Below, piece by piece: positions 59,721 through 64,000 of a DNA stretch of 64,000 nt. A program made the position numbers and the translations under genes. The DNA comes from Membranipora membranacea (Eukaryota > Bryozoa > Gymnolaemata > Cheilostomatida > Membraniporidae). The notes under the pieces were generated by a model. It ran no database searches and had not been told where the DNA came from. It worked only from the letters and a program-made list of their open reading frames with translations. The stretch lies in assembly GCA_914767715.1 (NCBI GenBank), contig OU612067.1, forward strand, positions 16,621,001 through 16,685,000, written 5' to 3'. Numbering within the stretch: the first letter of the stretch is position 1; each line of letters opens with the position of its first letter.

Positions 59721-60843
59721 AATACAAAGCAGCGCTACTCACAGCCATATGCAAAGAAATAAATATCAGGTTTTAATTCAGATTGGAATTTGTTTTTTTC
59801 CCCTTTCTTTCCAATGGCTGGTTTTGAAAGATGTTCTCATCGAATGAACGCTACGTCAGTGAAATTTAAATGACAACTTCTATTTCTGAATTCTCCAACT
59901 AACAATGGAACTGAAGCCAGTGTTTTTGTGAGGTCAATTCGGGCGGTCATCATTTCCGTGCCAAATATGTACTTTGGCTCATGTGTCGTGAGTTTTTTTC
60001 TCAGTTTAGAATGGCCCAATTATTATAGATGACAGTTTAATCTCATATTTAAAAAGCAGGCGGGGCTAACTTGTGCAAAATATACCTATGGTTGGTACGC
60101 TGCAGCTCTAGACATTCGAAGCGTCATTGCCATCGACGCAATACTAAGTGCCGAACAAAATTACGGGAGCAAACATTTTTTTATTCCAATGTCAACAATG
60201 AATGTGTGAAATATGTATAATATACGTGAGAATTTTTAACATTTATTTTTTATGTTTTTCATTTCCTTTTTAATCCGAGCTGCCAACAAAATGCAAGTTT
60301 TATGCATGTTATCATTTTTATTTGACCAAACATGTAAGGGTTGCCACTTTTTATCAAGGTGGCATACCAAATGTTTTGAAATAAAGATTATATTATTATC
60401 ATTATATATATAAGAAATTACTCTTGGAAGTTCTAGCAGAACAACTATTATTATTCTTAATATCATAAATAGTGATAATAGTGATATTGCTAAGAATGTA
60501 TGGACATGAAATACGAAATGGAAACAAAATGAGATAATAGAATTTTACTCAATGCAATAAAACTTGAATCATTTCAGGCTAAACAGCAGTCTGGTAGTCT
60601 TGGCACAAATAGAACGTCGATTTAATACCGTCAACGATGTCACAGATCTGTAAAATTTAGTAGACCCAATCCACATCAAATGTCTCTATATCGATTTAAC
60701 TGGAAATTTAAATCAATTTTGATCTTTCTGACTGTGTTAAGAGTTGTGCCCCCCATGGTCATTAGGGAAGAACAGTCACCTGACAGGGCAAAGAAATCAA
60801 ATTCGATCTAATGGACAAAAAAATCACATGACTTGAGCCAAAT
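59721..60843. other. Intergenic gap between convergent CD225 copy 3 and GHITM
   Basis: About 1.1 kb with no exon recognised. AATAAA at 59758-59763 is a likely polyadenylation signal for copy 3. Confidence 0.4.
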
Positions 60844-63823
60844 CTACTTCTTTCTGTTTCCACCGCCTGCCATCATCATAGCTATTCTTATAAATATGTT
60901 GATTGCATCCATGTAGATTGACATACATCTGAAAAATGGAGGATAATTTCTTGCAATAATACAGTCTGGAATATACTAGATCAAGTTTGATGATCCAACT
61001 TGCCCGCTTACCGGTCGTTCCCATTCAACTGGTGAGCCGGCGGTGACTCAAAACTCTATATGCAGACAATTTGGATCAGACATGATCAAGGGATATACTA
61101 GATATTAAATGATTACATTTTGGACCAATCACGAACCAGATTACATCTATACTGGACCTGAGATGTGCTCTTTGCTTTGCCTGTCACAATCATTGACGGA
61201 TATGTGTTTAGCGTCTAAAACCCCCACTTCCCATCCCACCTGTCAATGATGATTTTGTCTGCCAAATAAAAGTGTACAATAATATAATGAAAACTTCAAT
61301 GAAGTCTTATCGAACCGTAACTGTTAATACTTACGCGTTGATAGGATCGAATGGAGGGTTTGAGTTTGGTGGAGTTAACTCAGCCCTCTTCATGACTTTC
61401 TGTGTATCGTAGAGCATAAGGCCAGAGAAAACAGCTAATCCACCATAGACTGAGATTGAGTATAACCCTGCTCCGATTGCAGAGGTTGGGGGTAGGAACG
61501 CACCCGCTAAAACACAATGCAAAAATATACTCAAAATTTGAAACAAGACTAGAATCACAATTCAATTGTAAGTATGGTATCACTCCAATATGTTATGCTC
61601 CTTGTAATCCTTATTCCTTTCACTTAAAATCAGATAGATATTAGATAGATAGATATTAACTTTATTCATCACCGATCAATGCAACAGGGGCAAATGAGAC
61701 CGTGTGCAAAAAAAAAGATATCAAAAGTAGTTTAAGAAAAAACTTTTCTCATACAGGGAGGGTTGTTCTACATTTTGGTGCTAATGTAGATATATTATAC
61801 ATGATTTCAAGCGAATGTGAAATGAATGTTGTTTCTCATTAACTTTTTTCATGGGCTAGTATTTATTACTAATTATGTAATTTAAACGGAATATGTCACT
61901 ACATGTAATGAATTGTAAGATGACTCCCATATAAATAACATACAGAAGTAGAAAAGTCTGCAATTTAAGTTTCAACATACCTATTGAAGCGACAAAAACA
62001 AGTCCGAATCCCATTCCTAGTGGAGCTCCCCAGTTCAGAAACTTCTCACTCGGCGCACACACAGCGATAGTGGAGAGACCTGACAAAGACAAGAAATTGA
62101 CATACTATACCATCACAGATCACAAATCAGTTTTAAAAGTATCTATTATTATTTTGCAAACCTATTACTCGGCATAAAACAACATTTGCTTGAGGAAACA
62201 TATTTCCACCGATCTATATAGTGTGTCCTTAAAAGGCCCGTGAGGATTCAGCTATACAGCCCTCATGCATCCACCCTGAATATTTTTGACTCGCACCACA
62301 CATGGACAAGAGTTCCTAACAATAAAGAAAGTGATGTTTGTGATTGAGAACAGTGCTACTGCATCTGACAGTAAGTTTTATCTTTTTACACAGCTCACAA
62401 TACTGTCAAAGGGCATGTAAGTATAACCTATGGGTGCATAGAAACAGGTGCTATTATTATCTAAGCCAGCATCCAGTAAATTAGATTCTGCTGATAATGT
62501 AATGATTATGACTGTGTGATGGGAGACAAGAGAGAGTAAAGAGAGTAGTGTAAATCACTAGCAAACAGAATTCATTATTTTTTATTTAGGGACATAAAAT
62601 CCCGCTTCAAAAGTTGCCTTTGATTTCAAAATCATAAATTTATTTTTATATGTATTTAGTTTTTTATAGTATTATATGTATATTGTATTGTTGAGTATAC
62701 CATACCTCCGACTACTCCCGCTGTATACAGTGCAGCCCTGGTGAGGAGAGGTCCCCCGAGGACCATAAGAGGGGCTAGAATAGCTCCTACTACACCACTG
62801 TGTAGTATCCAGGTGGCATGCTTAGCTCCGAAGCCTTCAGAGTATGGTATGGACTGACAGAGAATACTTGTACCCATCATCGCTCCAAGAGATACCAACA
62901 TTCCCTGAGAAAATATTGAAAAAAGTTTTACACTCTCATGACTCACACAACAGGAAACTTTAACATAATAGCTGCTCACGGTTGAGGATAACTGTAGGAC
63001 AGGACGCAATAACCCAGATCGATCAATGACATAATGCGCGCATCTTGGGATGGGCTAGAAAAGTAGCGTAGCAAAAGCACGGTTTAATTGGCATCGTTTC
63101 AGGCGAGTTTACACTAAGATTGATTAATTGAAACCTCACAAATTTATCAATCCCAAATTAGCATGCTGACTATAAAGGGTAACTCCATGATCCAAGTAGG
63201 AAAACTTAGATGGTAAGACTTCACAGGAAACAACATCTTTCATTTTTGCGAAATATATAAACCTGGCAATGCCATTTTTAGACGATGGTTGAGGGTAGTC
63301 TTGGGGGGTCTTGCAATCAGAAACAGCCAAAATCGCAATCTGATCACTCACTCAGTGAGTGAGTGATACAATCTAGGCTCTTGCTTCTTTAAAATCGCTC
63401 AGTCATTGATTGAACTATATACATTCTGAGTGAGTGATTTGGGACCGAATCTATCTTATTGAAAGACCAAGTGAGCGATAATTTTGAGCGATGTGATAGC
63501 GATAACTTGCTTTAGTAAAGCATCGCTCTTTCTAATTTGAAAGACCCCCCCCCCTGGTGCTATGATTGCTGCTGACAAATCACATTCACAAACATCTTTC
63601 CCAAGTAGAGACCACTGCTTAGAGATTAGAATCTGTGAAATCTTTTGTGGAGATAACAGTAGATGATGGAGATTAACTTACCATCCAGCCTTGATACGAG
63701 ACAATTCTTAGCAATGCTGGGGTTCTGAAAACTGTTGTGGCAGCAGCTGCTGAAATGGCCAGACTAGCACCGAAAAACAAGTATGTAGATTTAATCCTGT
63801 CCTTGATGTATTGTGGCCACATG
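60844..63823 (-). CDS. GHITM: GHITM / TMBIM5, mitochondrial inner-membrane protein (N-terminus missing)
   Basis: Five exons in transcript order: 63823-63682, 62904-62706, 62079-61981, 61506-61335, 60928-60844 (TAG). They total 697 nt, about 232 residues; the mitochondrial targeting region and first exons lie upstream or outside the window. Diagnostic matches to GHITM: MWPQYIKDRIKSTYLFFGAS, LHSGVVGAILAPLMVLGGPL, CAPSEKFLNWGAPLGMGFGL, YGGLAVFSGLMLYDTQKVMK and the C-terminal SIYMDAINIFIRIAMMMAGG, GGNRKK. Seven or so hydrophobic segments are expected; those after the first are visible. Family knowledge: TMBIM/BAX-inhibitor-1 superfamily; the mitochondrial member supports cristae structure and has been linked to Ca2+/H+ exchange. 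Convergent with CD225 copy 3. Confidence 0.93.
60979..61087. repeat. Hairpin repeat, family H1 copy 5 (diverged)
   Basis: GATCAAGTTTGATGATCCAA and TTTGGATCAGACATGATC are inverted ends, with a centre CAACTGGTGAGCCGGCGG. It lies in the last GHITM intron. Confidence 0.6.
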
Positions 63824-64000
63824 CTAGAAAATAGATAAAACAGTATCAACTTAAGATGTTTCAGGGCAAGAGATTCTGGAAAACTCTTTGTACAATAAGG
63901 CTTACATGAGCAGAGAGTTAATTTCTAGTTGACAGGCCGTACATACCCAGCACAAATCCGATGCCAAATGATATTTAAGCGTTTTGTATTGGTTGTTAAA

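Noticed and set aside
63347-63366. GAGTGA/TCACTC palindrome as a regulatory site
   Set aside because: It is a short simple-sequence run in an intron, with similar GAGTGA words scattered nearby and no supporting context.

Overview
The window is nuclear DNA from an animal, most likely a marine invertebrate. Genes are split into many short exons with GT..AG introns, the DNA is AT-rich, and the introns hold tRNA-derived SINEs and many small foldback (inverted-repeat) elements. Proteins such as RPB3, MFSD12 and GHITM read as clear but diverged relatives of the human ones. The species cannot be fixed from the sequence. All gene models below were joined by hand; each internal junction has GT..AG ends and matching phase.

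Layout. 1-3.3 kb (+): the 3' part of a small acidic/coiled-coil gene. 3.8-10.6 kb (-): an eight-exon gene for an 849-residue multi-pass membrane protein that I do not recognise. 12.4-23.3 kb (-): an 11-exon MFSD12 (lysosomal/melanosomal MFS transporter). 24.2-28.2 kb (+): a six-exon POLR2C (RNA polymerase II subunit RPB3), head-to-head with MFSD12. 29.5-34.0 kb (+): a seven-exon gene for a 348-residue Ser/Arg-rich protein of unknown function. 35.0-43.0 kb (-): a 12-exon leucine-rich-repeat plus EF-hand gene resembling LRRC74A/B. 60.8 kb to the right edge (-): GHITM/TMBIM5, with its N-terminal exons unresolved or outside.

The most unusual part is 45.8-59.7 kb: a local family of CD225/dispanin (IFITM-like) genes. 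There are three intact two-exon copies (two +, one -), one decayed copy, and a stray piece of upstream sequence. Each intact protein has an N-terminal proline-tyrosine (PPxY) motif, a long polar region and a C-terminal two-helix CD225 domain split by an intron at the same place. Copies 1 and 2 also share an inverted duplication of upstream sequence, a 5' leader exon and part of the following intron. Copy 2 looks like a mosaic of copies 1 and 3, and copy 3 has lost the cysteine cluster that is palmitoylated in IFITM proteins.

The rest of the window is rich in small non-autonomous repeats. There are two hairpin families with several dispersed copies, several long-arm foldback elements (some within tens of bases of splice sites), a TTAA-flanked element, at least four kinds of tRNA-derived SINE, a pentanucleotide (ACTTG) satellite, a 14-bp and a ~59-bp minisatellite, and a duplicated ~153-bp promoter segment. 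The ordinary genes do not form a pathway; the coherent biology lies in the CD225 cluster and its duplication history.
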